64,000 nt of DNA, from contig NZ_QXJM01000016.1 in assembly GCF_003570905.1 (NCBI RefSeq), positions 1-64,000 of the forward strand, given 5' to 3'. The notes under the pieces were generated by a model, which saw nothing but the letters and a program-made list of their open reading frames with translations, made no database searches and had not been told where the DNA came from. Source of the DNA: Cohnella faecalis. GTDB taxonomy: Bacteria > Bacillota > Bacilli > Paenibacillales > Paenibacillaceae. The translations under genes and the position numbers were made by a program. How positions within the stretch are numbered: the first letter of the stretch is position 1; every line of letters begins with the position of its first letter. This document shows positions 49,757 to 59,420 of the stretch, piece after piece.

Positions 49757-50677
49757 ATGGCCGCTGAAAAGTCGGCGCGGTTCGAAACCGCGAAACGAAA
49801 GCCGGTGTCGAACGAGGCGGCGGACCGAAAAACGCCGCTCCGCAAGCTGGCCTCGAATAAGGAGCTGCTGTTTAGCGGCATCGCAGTGGCGATCATCGGC
49901 ATTGTCGCACTGCTTCCGGGGTTGTTCGCTACGCACGATCCTTACGGGCTTGACGTGGCGAGCCGATTTCAGAAGCCCGGTCCGGCCCATCTCTTCGGCA
50001 CCGACAACTTCGGGAGAGACATCTTCAGCCGAACGGTTTACGGACTGCAAATTTCCGTTCTCGTCGGCTTGGGCGTGGCGATCCTGTCCGGTCTGCTCGG
50101 TCTGCTGATCGGTTTGTATGCAGGCTTTTACCGCGTGCTGGATCAGCTGTTCATGCGCATCTCCGACGGCTTGATCGCTTTTCCGAGCATTTTGCTGGCG
50201 CTGGCGATCATGTCGATGCTCGGACCGAGCATCGGCAATCTGATGCTGTGTCTGACGGCTGTCATTACGCCGAATGTTGCCCGCGTCGTCCGTTCCGGCG
50301 TGCTTGTCATCCGCGAGCAGACGTATGTGGAGGCGATGCACGCGCTTGGCGCCTCCGGAACCCGCATATTATGGCGGCACATTGCCCCCAATACGATGTC
50401 GGTGCTGATCGTGCAGACGACGTTCATCTTCGTCGAGGTCATTATCGTGGAAGCGGCGCTCAGCTTTCTGGGCGCGGGCATTCCTTCGCCGACACCGAGT
50501 CTAGGCAACTTATTGCTGGACGGCAAAATGTATATTTTCAATTCTTGGTGGATGACTGTTTTTCCCGGGGCGGCGCTGTTTACAGTAGCGCTCGTCTTTA
50601 ACCTGCTCGGCGACGGGCTGCGCGATTATCTCGATCCGCATGCCGATTCCGCCGGCGGCAAATCGGGGAGGAAGTGA
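49757..50677 (+). CDS. Dpp-type ABC permease, second subunit
   Basis: A 306-residue membrane protein like DppC/GsiD. It has the characteristic HLFGTDNFGRDIFSRTVYGL after the first span and the EAA loop YVEAMHALGASGTRILWRHI. A charged 30-residue N-terminal tail precedes the first span. GGGAGGAAGG lies before the ATG. It pairs with the first subunit to form the channel. Confidence 0.93.
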   Translation: MAAEKSARFETAKRKPVSNEAADRKTPLRKLASNKELLFSGIAVAIIGIVALLPGLFATHDPYGLDVASRFQKPGPAHLFGTDNFGRDIFSRTVYGLQISVLVGLGVAILSGLLGLLIGLYAGFYRVLDQLFMRISDGLIAFPSILLALAIMSMLGPSIGNLMLCLTAVITPNVARVVRSGVLVIREQTYVEAMHALGASGTRILWRHIAPNTMSVLIVQTTFIFVEVIIVEAALSFLGAGIPSPTPSLGNLLLDGKMYIFNSWWMTVFPGAALFTVALVFNLLGDGLRDYLDPHADSAGGKSGRK

Positions 50678-50680
50678 GGC

Positions 50681-51706
50681 ATGACGATGGCTGGCGATAA
50701 TCATCTGCTGGACGTGCAAAAGTTAAAAACGTGGTTTCGGACGGAGAAGGGCAGCGTCGCCGCGGTCGACGGCGTTTCCTTCCATGTGCGGGAGGGCGAG
50801 TTTATAGGCATCGTAGGGGAGTCGGGCTGCGGGAAAAGCGTCACCTCGCAATCGATTATGCGGCTATTGGACGAGAAGCGACGGGTTCGATACGAGGGCG
50901 AGGTTAATTATCGCGGCGAAAATTTGCTGCAATTACCGCCTTCGCGCATGAGATCGATTCGCGGCAACGAAATCTCGATGATTTTCCAGGACCCGATGAG
51001 CTCGCTCAACCCGGTGTTCACTATCGGCAAGCAGCTGACGGAGGCGATCACGCTGCACGAACGCGTATCGCGCCGCGCCGCGCGGGAACGGGCGATCGAG
51101 CTGCTCCGGCTGACCGGCATTCCAGCCCCCGAGCGGCGCATGGGCGAATATCCGCACCAGCTGTCAGGCGGAATGAGACAGCGGATCATGATCGCGATCG
51201 CTCTTGCTTGCCGCCCGGCGCTGCTCATAGCGGACGAGCCGACCACGGCGCTGGATGTCACGATCCAGGCGCAAATTCTCGACTTGCTCGGCGAGCTTAA
51301 TCGCAGCTACGGCATGAGCGTCTTGCTCATTACGCACGATCTCGGCGTTGTGGCCGAAGTGTGCTCCCGCGTGTTGGTTATGTATTTGGGTCAGATTGTC
51401 GAGGAGGCGCCGGTGCACGAGCTGTTCGCCCGGCCTCGGCACCCTTACACGAAAAGTCTGATGAGAGCCGTTCCGACGTTGGACAGCGACCGCAGCCAAG
51501 AGCTTCCGGCTATTGACGGCAGCGTTCCGACGCTGTACCATATTCCGCCCGGCTGCCGGTTTGCCCCTCGCTGTCCATATGCGGACGAGCGCTGCACGGG
51601 ACCCGAGCAGCCGCCCGTCGTGCAGGTCGGCGAAGGGCATTCCGCCCGCTGCTGGCACGCCGAATCATTGATGGAAGGAGGTGCTCGGGATGACGACTGC
51701 GCCTAA
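50681..51706 (+). CDS. Dpp-type ABC ATPase, first subunit
   Basis: A 341-residue ATPase like DppD. Walker A GESGCGKS (46-53), Q-loop [14 protein letters not shown], signature LSGGMRQR, Walker [13 protein letters not shown] and H-loop THDLG are intact. The C-terminal oligopeptide-transport segment has cysteines in [15 protein letters not shown], as in iron-sulfur-like DppD proteins. ATG 50681 follows GGGGAGGAAG; ATG 50687 is an alternative. The 3' end overlaps the next ATPase gene by 17 bases. Confidence 0.93.
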   Translation: MTMAGDNHLLDVQKLKTWFRTEKGSVAAVDGVSFHVREGEFIGIVGESGCGKSVTSQSIMRLLDEKRRVRYEGEVNYRGENLLQLPPSRMRSIRGNEISMIFQDPMSSLNPVFTIGKQLTEAITLHERVSRRAARERAIELLRLTGIPAPERRMGEYPHQLSGGMRQRIMIAIALACRPALLIADEPTTALDVTIQAQILDLLGELNRSYGMSVLLITHDLGVVAEVCSRVLVMYLGQIVEEAPVHELFARPRHPYTKSLMRAVPTLDSDRSQELPAIDGSVPTLYHIPPGCRFAPRCPYADERCTGPEQPPVVQVGEGHSARCWHAESLMEGGARDDDCA

Positions 51707-52778
51707 GAGCAAGCCGCTGCTGGAAGTGCGCAACCTTACGAAGCATTATCGCGGCGGCTCGGCGTTCAGCCGCAACGCTCCGGTTGTCAAAGCGGTCAAC
51801 GGCGTCTCCTTTCAACTATATGAAGGGGAGACCTACGGACTGGTCGGCGAATCGGGCTGCGGCAAAAGCACGCTCGGCAAGACGATTCTGAGGCTGCAGG
51901 AAGCGACGGACGGCGAAGTCGTCTACCGGGGCCGGGATTTGCTCCAGCTGTCTGTCAAGCAGATGCGCGGAGTCCGCAAGCAGCTGCAGATGGTTTTTCA
52001 GGATCCGTACACCTCGCTCAACCCTCGGCGCAAAATCGGCAAGACGCTCGAAGAAGCGCTCATTATCCACGGCGTCCGCTCCCGCGAGGAGCGGGAACGC
52101 CGGGTGTCCGACATGCTGGAGCGGATCGGTCTGCGGCCGGAGCACGGCGGACGGTATCCGCACGAGCTTTCCGGCGGCCAGCGCCAACGGATCGGGCTTG
52201 CGCGCGCACTTATCCTCAATCCGCAAATTGTCGTATGCGACGAGCCGGTGTCCGCGCTTGACGTTATTATTCAATCGCAAATCATTAATCTGATGAAGCG
52301 ACTGCAGCGCGAGCTGAATTTGACTTATCTGTTTATCGCTCACGATATTAGCGTCGTGCGCTATATTTCCGACCGCATCGGGGTCATGTACCTCGGCAAG
52401 CTGGTCGAGGAAGCGGAGACGGACGCGCTGTTCGCGTCGCCCCGTCATCCGTATACGAAGGTGCTGCTGTCGGCCGTCCCGACGCCGTCTCCGGGAAAGG
52501 CGAAGGAGCGGGTGAAGCTGACGGGCGAGCTGCCGTCGCCGCTGGACATTCCTTCCGGCTGCGCGTTCCATACCCGGTGTCCATATGCGACGGAAATATG
52601 CCGGAAGGAAGAGCCGCCGCTAAGAAGCTTGGCGCACAATCATACGGCGGCTTGCCACCATGCGGAGGCGCTTGCGGCGGCGGCTGGCGAGTCCGATTCG
52701 GTACTTGACGGGCGGTATGCGCGCGACTTGTCCGGCTCGGCGTTCGAGGAGCCTGCGGGCGCGACGATAGCGGAATAA
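51690..52778 (+). CDS. Dpp-type ABC ATPase, second subunit
   Basis: A 362-residue ATPase like DppF. Walker A GESGCGKS (53-60), Q-loop [14 protein letters not shown], signature LSGGQRQR, Walker [13 protein letters not shown] and H-loop AHDIS are present. The C-terminal cysteine segment reads [18 protein letters not shown] 51690 lies 8 bases after AAGGAGG and inside the end of the preceding gene. With the four genes before it, this completes a five-part importer. Confidence 0.93.
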   Translation: MTTAPKSKPLLEVRNLTKHYRGGSAFSRNAPVVKAVNGVSFQLYEGETYGLVGESGCGKSTLGKTILRLQEATDGEVVYRGRDLLQLSVKQMRGVRKQLQMVFQDPYTSLNPRRKIGKTLEEALIIHGVRSREERERRVSDMLERIGLRPEHGGRYPHELSGGQRQRIGLARALILNPQIVVCDEPVSALDVIIQSQIINLMKRLQRELNLTYLFIAHDISVVRYISDRIGVMYLGKLVEEAETDALFASPRHPYTKVLLSAVPTPSPGKAKERVKLTGELPSPLDIPSGCAFHTRCPYATEICRKEEPPLRSLAHNHTAACHHAEALAAAAGESDSVLDGRYARDLSGSAFEEPAGATIAE

Positions 52779-52800
52779 ACAACAAAGGGAGTGCAACGAG

Positions 52801-54219
52801 ATGAAGCAAATTCATTTGGGCGTATTCGAGGTTAACGCCGTCAATCATTTGACGCCCGGCATCTGGACGCATCCGGAGCAGAACCGGATTCATTTCAACA
52901 GCATCGACTATTGGGTAGAAATCGCGCGGCTGCTGGAGCGGGGCAAGTTCGACTTCATGTTTTTTGCCGATACGTACAGCTACCCGAAGAAAAATAAGGA
53001 GCTCGCCTTCCGCGAAGCCGGAGGAGCGCCGGGCAACGATCCGATGCTGCTCATTCCCGCTCTGGCGATGGTTACGGAGCACTTGGCGTTCACGATGACG
53101 ACGTCGACGACCTACGAGACGCCGGTCGCCAATTCCCGCCGTTTCTCGACGCTGGATCATCTGACGAAGGGGCGAATCGGCTGGAACGTCGTGACGACGA
53201 GCAATCCGACGGCGGCCGATCTGTTCGGAAGAACGGATTTTCTGCCGCATGACGAGCGTTACGATATGGCGGACGACTTCCTCGAAGCGAGCTATAAGCT
53301 GTTGGAAGGCTGCTGGGAGGACGACGCTGTGGTGATCGACCGGGAGAAGCGGATTTTCACCGATCCCGCGAAGGTGCACCTGGTCGTGCATGAAGGCAAA
53401 TATTTTAAGCTGCAAGGTTATCATTCGCCGTCTCCGTCTCCGCAGCGCACTCCGGTTATTTTCCAGGCGGGCAGCTCGGAGCGGGGGCGCATCTTCGCGG
53501 CGAATCATGCCGAGGGCGTATTCCTGAAGGCGCCGACGACGGCGATTTTGCGCGAGCAGGTTGCCGACATTCGCAGAAGAGCGAAGGAAATAGGCCGCGA
53601 TCCGGCGTCGGTGAAGGTGTTCACGGGCTTGTCGGTCGTGACGGCGCCGACGCGTGAGGAAGCGCAGCGGAAGTACGAGTCTTACTTGAGCCATCAGAGC
53701 AGAGAGTCTGCGCTCGCCTCTTATTCAAGCGTGACGGGCATCGACCTGACGAAGCTGGATCCCGACTCCTATTTCGAGAACGTGCACACGGAGATGGGGC
53801 AGACGCATACGGACCGGTTCACGAAGTACAGCCCCACCAAGAAAAAAGTGCGCGAGGTAATCGACGACTTCCTGAAGAAGGGCTTTCGCGGCTTGACGGT
53901 CGTAGGGGCTCCGGAGGAGGTAGCGGATCAGATTCAAGCATGGGTTGAAGAAACCGATGTGGACGGCTTCAATCTGGAGCCTTATGTGCTCCCGGGCACG
54001 TACTCGGATTTCATCGATCTCGTCGTTCCTATTCTTCAGGAACGCGGCCTGTTCAAGAAGGATTACGCGCCGGGCACTTTCCGCGAGAAGCTGTTCGGGC
54101 CGGGCTCGGCGCGTTTGCCGGCCAGCCATCCTGCGGCGGCTTTCCGCAACGCGGCGCGGTTGAATCCAGCTGCGGAAGATGACGCTGCGCCGCTTCCGAT
54201 CGGCGAAGGGAGCCGTTAA
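52801..54219 (+). CDS. FMN-dependent NtaA/SnaA/DszA-family monooxygenase 1
   Basis: A 472-residue flavin-dependent oxidoreductase of the luciferase-like (TIM-barrel) superfamily, NtaA/SnaA/DszA branch. Characteristic segments are STLDHLTKGRIGWNVVTTSN, SPQRTPVIFQAGSSERGR and the C-terminal APGTFREKLFGPG. Such enzymes use reduced FMN from a separate reductase and oxygen to cleave C-S or C-N bonds. AAGGGAG lies before the ATG. It follows the Dpp importer and is more divergent from monooxygenases 2-4 than these are from each other. Substrate unknown. Confidence 0.9.
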   Translation: MKQIHLGVFEVNAVNHLTPGIWTHPEQNRIHFNSIDYWVEIARLLERGKFDFMFFADTYSYPKKNKELAFREAGGAPGNDPMLLIPALAMVTEHLAFTMTTSTTYETPVANSRRFSTLDHLTKGRIGWNVVTTSNPTAADLFGRTDFLPHDERYDMADDFLEASYKLLEGCWEDDAVVIDREKRIFTDPAKVHLVVHEGKYFKLQGYHSPSPSPQRTPVIFQAGSSERGRIFAANHAEGVFLKAPTTAILREQVADIRRRAKEIGRDPASVKVFTGLSVVTAPTREEAQRKYESYLSHQSRESALASYSSVTGIDLTKLDPDSYFENVHTEMGQTHTDRFTKYSPTKKKVREVIDDFLKKGFRGLTVVGAPEEVADQIQAWVEETDVDGFNLEPYVLPGTYSDFIDLVVPILQERGLFKKDYAPGTFREKLFGPGSARLPASHPAAAFRNAARLNPAAEDDAAPLPIGEGSR

Positions 54220-54221
54220 GG

Positions 54222-55437
54222 ATGCTGCTGACAGAGGAGCAGCGGCGGCAGGTCGAGCGGCTGGAGCTGACCGAATGGCAGCACGGCTTGCTGCTGCAAG
54301 TCCGCGAGCTGGGCCGCAGCGTTATCGGCCCGGCGGCGAAGCGCGTTGACCGGGACGGAGATTATCCGCGCGAGGCGATCGAGGCGTTGAAGCGATCGGG
54401 GCTGACCGCGCTGGCCGTGCCGCAGGCAGCCGGCGGGTTCGGCGCGGGCTTTCGCGGAGACGTGCTGGCGCTGCCGCTCGTGCTGATGGAGATCGCCTCC
54501 TGGTGCTCTTCGGCGTCGCAGGTGCTGGCGCTCCACAATTCGGGCGTTCAGTATATTCACGCGCTTGGGACGAGGCTCAGACAGACTTTTTCTTCACGGA
54601 GGTACGGGAAGGCGCGATGTTCGGCAGCTTCGGCAGCGAGAATCGGCCCGACGGCCCGGGCCCCCGACTGCGCAGCACGCTGAAGCGGCAGGATGGCGGC
54701 TATTTGCTGGACGGCGACAAACGGTTTGCGACAGGCTCCCCGGGCGCGAAATGGGCATTCTGGCATTCCGTTCCGACGGAGGAAGCGGATAATCCGCAAG
54801 CTCCGATGGCGATGCCGGTCGTTGCGTTGGATGCGCCGGGCATTACGGTGCACGGCGATTGGGACGGCATCGGCCAGCGAGGCACCGGCAGCGGCACCGT
54901 TACCGCCCGTCAAGTGTTCATACCGGACAGGCAGTTGATCGGTCGTCCGGGCGCCTTTGCGGCGCACGGCGAGTTTTTCGCTGCGCAGTTCAATATTCAC
55001 TTCGCCGCCCAGTTTACCGGCATCGCTTACGGCGCGTATCGCGAAGCGCTCCGCTATGCGGCGGGCAAGCGCGCGGCTGGGCAGTCCGCCGACGCAGAAG
55101 GAGCAGACCCGGTACTGGCGCTGCGTCTCGGGACATGTCCGCCAAGCTGGCCGCGTCCCGCCAGCTTGTCCTGCATGCGGCCCGCCTGTTGCAAGCGTAC
55201 CAGGAAACGCCCGAACTGCTGCCTTCCGTCCGAGCCGCCGCCTCCCATGCGAAAATAATTGCCACGGAGACCGCGCTAGAGGTGACAAGCGGCATTTTCC
55301 AGACGATGGGCGCCAGAGCGGCCACCCGCGAGAACAACTTCGACATGTACTACCGCAATGCGCGTACGCTGACGCTGCACGACCCGGTCGACAAGCACCG
55401 GGAAACGGTCGGCAGATTACAGCTGGTAGAGCTTTAG
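54222..55437 (+). CDS. Acyl-CoA-dehydrogenase-like flavoprotein (DszC/SfnB type), frameshifted
   Basis: Once two losses are repaired this is a protein of about 405 residues with the acyl-CoA dehydrogenase fold. Seen are the N-terminal helical part (LTALAVPQAAGGFGAGFRGD), the middle beta domain (LDGDKRFATGSPGA, GTGSGTVTARQVFIP) and the C-terminal helices (FQTMGARAATRENNFDMYYR). One G is missing at 54567-54569 and one at 55130-55132; both are GGG runs where GGGG restores the frame. The relatives in sulfur-scavenging clusters (DszC, SfnB) are FMN-dependent sulfur oxygenases, which fits the neighbours. It starts two bases after the monooxygenase stop. Confidence 0.75.
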
Positions 55438-55458
55438 CTCGCGGATTTATATCTATCG

Positions 55459-55496
55459 AATCCTTCCAAGGTTATCGACTTTGGAGGATTTCTTAT
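55459..55496 (+). terminator. Probable terminator after the first scavenging block
   Basis: AATCCTTCCAAG (55459-55470) pairs with CTTTGGAGGATT (55479-55490) with one mismatch and one wobble, 8-base loop, followed by TCTTAT. Moderate strength. Confidence 0.6.
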
Positions 55497-56003
55497 TAAT
55501 CCAATAAGAAAACTAAAATTATTTTTGCGAAGAGGATTGAAATTCAATCTTGCATCGTCTAATATAGTCGTAAGATCAGAAGGATTCCCGATCGGGCGCC
55601 TGCTCGGCGCAGCTTTTCGACGGGTAATCGGCGAGCGCATGCACGGTTTCGGCGAACGCCTCCCTAAGGTTAAGGACCTTTGGCCAGTTCTGCGTAAGCG
55701 GATGGGTATGGTCTTTTTTTGTTACCCTTACGGACGAAGATCTTTTCTTTTTACCTTAAATCCGATTATTCTCATCCGAATAACATGAAACGAGAAATCG
55801 GCTAATAAGGCATGTGTCCCGCTGGACGTATAAAGGTCTGCCGCATAGCTCCGAAGATCCGGAATGACGCGGCTTGCTGCCAGACATCCGAAGAGCGGGA
55901 GGATCGGTGCACAACGAAGTCGAAAGCTCGGCCAGCCAATCGATCAAGACAAGGAAGACGCTCTGCAACACTCAATCCAACACCGAAAAGCGAGGAAAAC
56001 AAA
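55497..56003 (+). promoter_or_regulatory. Long leader region with a possible attenuator
   Basis: About 500 bases without a convincing gene. At 55672-55720 AAGGACC can pair with GGTCTTT followed by more T, a terminator-like hairpin. Just upstream AAGG (55667-55670) can instead pair with CCTT in 55677-55680, competing for the same bases. Further on, TTATTC and GAATAA form an inverted repeat near 55767-55784. No T-box, S-box, TPP or guanidine motif was recognised. This suggests regulated read-through into the binding-protein gene, but it is only a structural reading. Confidence 0.35.
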
Positions 56004-57101
56004 ATGGCAAAAAAACCGATCATCGTCCTTATACTCCTGCTAGCATTCGCATCGATCGCTGCGGCATGCGGCAATAAATCGAATTCGAACGCGAGCCCGT
56101 CTCCGTCCGCTTCCCCGTCGAACAGCGCACCGGCTTCGACAGAAAGCCCGTCGCCGGAAGCCTCTCCTTCGCCTTCATCCGCAACAAGCGATCAAATCGC
56201 GAAGGCAAACGAGACGACAAAAGTGACACAGGTGCTCGACTGGTTCGCCCAACCGACGCATGGAGGCTTTTTCGCGGCTCAGAAAACCGGATTCTACAAG
56301 GACGCCAACCTTGACGTGACCTTGCAGAACGGCGGTCCTCAAGTGTCGGCGGTGCAAATCGTCGCATCGGGCTCGGCGGACTTCGGACTGGCCGGAGCGG
56401 ACGCGCTGTTGCTTGCCAGAGAGCAAGGAATCCCGGTCGTCGCTCTCGGCGCGGTGCTGCAAATCAGCCCGTCTGCGCTCTTCTACCACAAGGAAGACAA
56501 CATCAAGGATTTCTCCGACCTGAACGGTCGCAAGGTGTACGCGGTACTGGCGGCAACCTACTGGCAGTATCTGAAGGATACGTACAAGCTCGACAAAGTG
56601 CAGGAGTTCCAGTTCAACGGCCAATACGCGAATTTCATTAGCGACCCGAAAGCCGTCTCCCAAGGCTATGTCACCAATACGCTCGCAAGCCTGGAAAGCC
56701 AAGGCGTGGAGACAGGCCACCTGCTTGTCGCTGACTCGGGCTATCGTCCGTACTACACGGTCATTTTCACAACGGAAAAATATGCGAAGGAGCACCCGGA
56801 CGTCGTGAAGGCGTACGTGGAGGCTACGGTTAAAGGCTGGAATTACTACAAGGACAACGCTCCTGAGGTTAATGCCGAGATCGTCAAGGTGAACCAAGGA
56901 GCGAAAGTCGAGGACTTTAACAAGGAAGCGGAAGCTCAGAAGGATTTCGTCTACGGCCACGATGCCGCTCAGAACGGCGTAGGCTACTTCACGAAAGAGC
57001 GTTGGGAAGAGCTTAACAAGCAGCTTCACGACATCGGTATTTTGAAAAAGGACGAGGATGTCACGAAGGCGTTCACGACCGAGTTTTTGCCTAAGCCGTA
57101 A
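56004..57101 (+). CDS. NMT1/SsuA-type ABC substrate-binding lipoprotein
   Basis: A 365-residue binding protein of the NMT1/THI5-like family used by sulfonate, nitrate and pyrimidine importers. Lipobox IAAAC with C22; then a long S/P/A-rich linker to about residue 65. The family segment reads VLDWFAQPTHGGFFAAQKTG, with IVASGSADFGLAGADALLLA further on. ATG 56004 follows GAGG at 8 bases; the longer reading from 55812 lacks a signal peptide. Its permease and ATPase are the separate genes at 59421 and 60290. Sulfonates or other small organosulfur or nitrogen compounds are possible ligands. Confidence 0.88.
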   Translation: MAKKPIIVLILLLAFASIAAACGNKSNSNASPSPSASPSNSAPASTESPSPEASPSPSSATSDQIAKANETTKVTQVLDWFAQPTHGGFFAAQKTGFYKDANLDVTLQNGGPQVSAVQIVASGSADFGLAGADALLLAREQGIPVVALGAVLQISPSALFYHKEDNIKDFSDLNGRKVYAVLAATYWQYLKDTYKLDKVQEFQFNGQYANFISDPKAVSQGYVTNTLASLESQGVETGHLLVADSGYRPYYTVIFTTEKYAKEHPDVVKAYVEATVKGWNYYKDNAPEVNAEIVKVNQGAKVEDFNKEAEAQKDFVYGHDAAQNGVGYFTKERWEELNKQLHDIGILKKDEDVTKAFTTEFLPKP

Positions 57102-57111
57102 GGGATGAGCG

Positions 57112-57414
57112 ATGAGATACTACATCGTGTTTCTTCAAACGATCGACGCGGCTGGAGCCTCGCAATATCAACAGGCGCATTTTGAATATCAGTCGAGCCT
57201 GCGCTTGCAGGGCGTTATTTTCGCTCATGGGCGGTTAACGGATGGCTGGGGAGGAGTTGCGGTGTATCGGGCGGGGTCGGAAGCAGACGTTCGGCTCTAT
57301 GTCGAAGAGGATCCGTTCGTCCGCAACGGCATTCGCAGCTATGAAATCCACGAATGGGATATGAAGCTTGCGCCCGATGTCAGCGTCGGCGCTCGCGAGG
57401 AGGGAACGAAGTGA
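57112..57414 (+). CDS. YCII-related protein
   Basis: A 100-residue protein of the YCII/YciI family (ferredoxin-like fold), reading MRYYIVFLQTIDAAGASQYQ and containing FAHGRLTDGWGGVAVYRAGS and VEEDPFVRNGIRSYEIHEW. Family members occur as small partners or isomerases in degradation operons. It lies 10 bases after the binding-protein gene and overlaps the start of the next monooxygenase by four bases (GTGA). Its own catalytic role is unknown. Confidence 0.75.
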   Translation: MRYYIVFLQTIDAAGASQYQQAHFEYQSSLRLQGVIFAHGRLTDGWGGVAVYRAGSEADVRLYVEEDPFVRNGIRSYEIHEWDMKLAPDVSVGAREEGTK

Positions 57415-58801
57415 CGGCCAAGACGAAACTTATAAGGCTTAACGCTATCGAGAAAGCGACTCCGACCGACACGCGGGGCTGTGGGCTCATCCGGACGACG
57501 AAGGACATCGCTACAAGGAGCTGTCGTATTGGACGGAGCTTGCACAGCTGCTTGAATCGGGAGGGTTCGACGCGATATTCCTGCCGGATGTGCTCGGTCA
57601 ATACGACGTTTACAAGGGAAGCCGGAATACGTCGCTCGAGCAGGCGATCCAGTCGCCGATCAACGATCCGACTTATTTGCTCCCGGCGATGGCGGCCGTA
57701 ACGAAGCATCTCGGCTTTGCCGTCACAAGCTCCACCACCTACGAGCATCCTTACGCCCTGGCTCGAAAATTGTCCACGCTCGATCATCTGACACAGGGGC
57801 GGGTCGGCTGGAATATCGTAACTTCCTTCCTGACGAGCGCGGCCCGCAACTTCGGATTGGAGGCTCAGCTTGGCGCGGAGGAGCGATACGACCGGGGAGA
57901 GGAATACCTTGAGGTATGCTACAAGCTGTGGGAGGAGAGCTGGGACGACGGCGCCGTTGTACGGAATACCGAAGCTCGCATCTATACCGATCCCGCAAAA
58001 GTGCGCGACATCGGACATGAAGGCAAACATTTTCGGGTTCCGGGCATCCATCTCAGCGAACCTTCCCCGCAGCGGACTCCGGTGCTGTTCCAAGCGGGGG
58101 CTTCGTCGAGCGGAAGGGATTTCGCGGCGAAGCATGCGGAGTGCATCTTCCTGAACACGCCGACGCTGGAGGCGACGCGCGCGATCGTCGAAGACATACG
58201 CGGACGGGCTGCGAAGCTCGGGAGAAAGCCGGAACATATTTTGTTCTTTCCGAAGCTGACGGTCATTACGGCACCGACGGATGAGGAAGCGGAAGCCAAG
58301 TATCGCGACTATTTGAATTATTCAAGTACCGAGGGCTTGCTTGCGTTGCTCGGAGGCTGGTCGGGCATCGATTTCTCTCAATTCGGTCCGGAAAAGCTGC
58401 TGAAGTTCGCCCAGAACAGCGGAAACCGCTCGATTGTCGAGTATATCAACGAACGTCCGGAGAAGAAGTGGACGGTCGAGGAGCTTGCCAACCTCTATGC
58501 ATTCGGCACCAGCTCGCTTCACGTCGGGTCGCCGGCCAAGATCGCGGACGCCATGGAGCGGTTCGTCGAAGAGACGGGCGTCGACGGGTTCAATATTTCT
58601 TACCTGACGCGGCCGGGCACGATCCGGGATTTCGTCGAGTTGGTCGTACCCGAGCTTCGCCGTCGCGGAAGGGTGCAAGCCGAATACGCGCCGGGCACGC
58701 TTCGAGAGAAGCTGTTCGGTCAAGGGCCCGGCTTGCCGGACAGCCATCCGGGCGGTAACCGCAGGCAGGCTGCCGCTATTCCGGAAGGAGCGAGGAGCTG
58801 A
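57411..58801 (+). CDS. FMN-dependent NtaA/SnaA/DszA-family monooxygenase 2, frameshifted
   Basis: From GTG 57411, just after GAGGAGGGA, it reads VTAKTKLIRLNAIEKATPTD and TR; then the frame breaks in the G run 57475-57478. With one G added it continues GLWAHPDDEGHRYKELSYWT and runs to the stop at 58799-58801, about 463 residues. Family segments are STLDHLTQGRVGWNIVTSFL, SPQRTPVLFQAGASSSGRDF and APGTLREKLFGQGPGLPDSH. Coupled to the YCII gene. The break is very probably a sequence error. Confidence 0.85.
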
Positions 58802-58802
58802 T

Positions 58803-59288
58803 ATGGTTTATCGCATTCATCTTGCGCTCAATGTGGCGGATGTTGGGAAGTCGGTGGCCTTCTACCGAAGGCTGCTAGGATCGGAGCCGGACAAGCAGAG
58901 CGACGCTTTCGCCAAGTTCGAGCCTGTCGACACAGCCATTAACGTAGCGCTTATCCAAGCGAAACCTGTCGATACAGTCAATAATGATGCGGGGCTCGTC
59001 CAAGCCGCGCCTGTCGATACAGCCAGTAGTACGGGGCTCTTCCAAGTCGAGCCGGCTCCCGCACGGGAGCCAAAGAAGGGGGAGCTTAACCACCTTGGTT
59101 TGCAGGTTCGAAATGCGGAGGAGGTTCGGGAGGCCGCGCGCCGCCTGAAGGAAGCGGGGCTTGACCCGATCCCGGATCGCAGCTTGTCGGGCGAGGAACG
59201 GATTCTGCTGTACGATCCGGACGGCAACGAATGGGAAGTGTTCTATGCGACGGCAGCACTAAATGTCGACCGCTCTGGCGAGCGATAG
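58803..59288 (+). CDS. VOC/glyoxalase-family protein with an internal repeat insertion
   Basis: A 161-residue vicinal-oxygen-chelate protein resembling the CadI/ArsI group. It starts MVYRIHLALNVADVGKSVAF with the first metal histidine (H6), has NHLGLQVRNAEEV in the middle and ends YDPDGNEWEVFYA. Between residues about 41 and 87 is an insertion of three similar units: EPVDTAINVALIQA, KPVDTVNNDAGLVQA and APVDTASSTGLFQV. The corresponding DNA repeats (CCTGTCGA at 58923, 58965 and 59010) are 42 and 45 bases apart, so the insertion grew by in-frame tandem duplication. Start ATG is one base after the monooxygenase stop. Substrate unknown. Confidence 0.8.
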   Translation: MVYRIHLALNVADVGKSVAFYRRLLGSEPDKQSDAFAKFEPVDTAINVALIQAKPVDTVNNDAGLVQAAPVDTASSTGLFQVEPAPAREPKKGELNHLGLQVRNAEEVREAARRLKEAGLDPIPDRSLSGEERILLYDPDGNEWEVFYATAALNVDRSGER

Positions 59289-59328
59289 CCGCTAACGTCG
59301 CTAGTCAATTGCTAATATTGCTGCAAAA

Positions 59329-59373
59329 GGCCGGAGCCGTTTCCGCCGCGGAAGCGGGGGCGGCCCGGTTTTT
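59329..59373 (+). terminator. Strong terminator or attenuator before the ABC ATPase gene
   Basis: Nested stem GGCCG (59329-59333)/CGGCC (59361-59365), CCG/CGG and TTCC/GGAA with a GCCGC loop, then CGG and TTTTT. A second perfect hairpin CGTTCGG (59378-59384)/CCGAACG (59394-59400) follows, ending just before the next ribosome binding site. Confidence 0.75.
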
Positions 59374-59420
59374 CAGCCGTTCGGTTCATTCAGCCGAACG
59401 AGAAAGGAACGGTGAATCGT

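Noticed and set aside
55525-55788. 87-codon open frame in the leader before the binding-protein gene
   Set aside because: No ribosome binding site, no recognisable domain, and it covers the terminator-like hairpin; treated as leader RNA.
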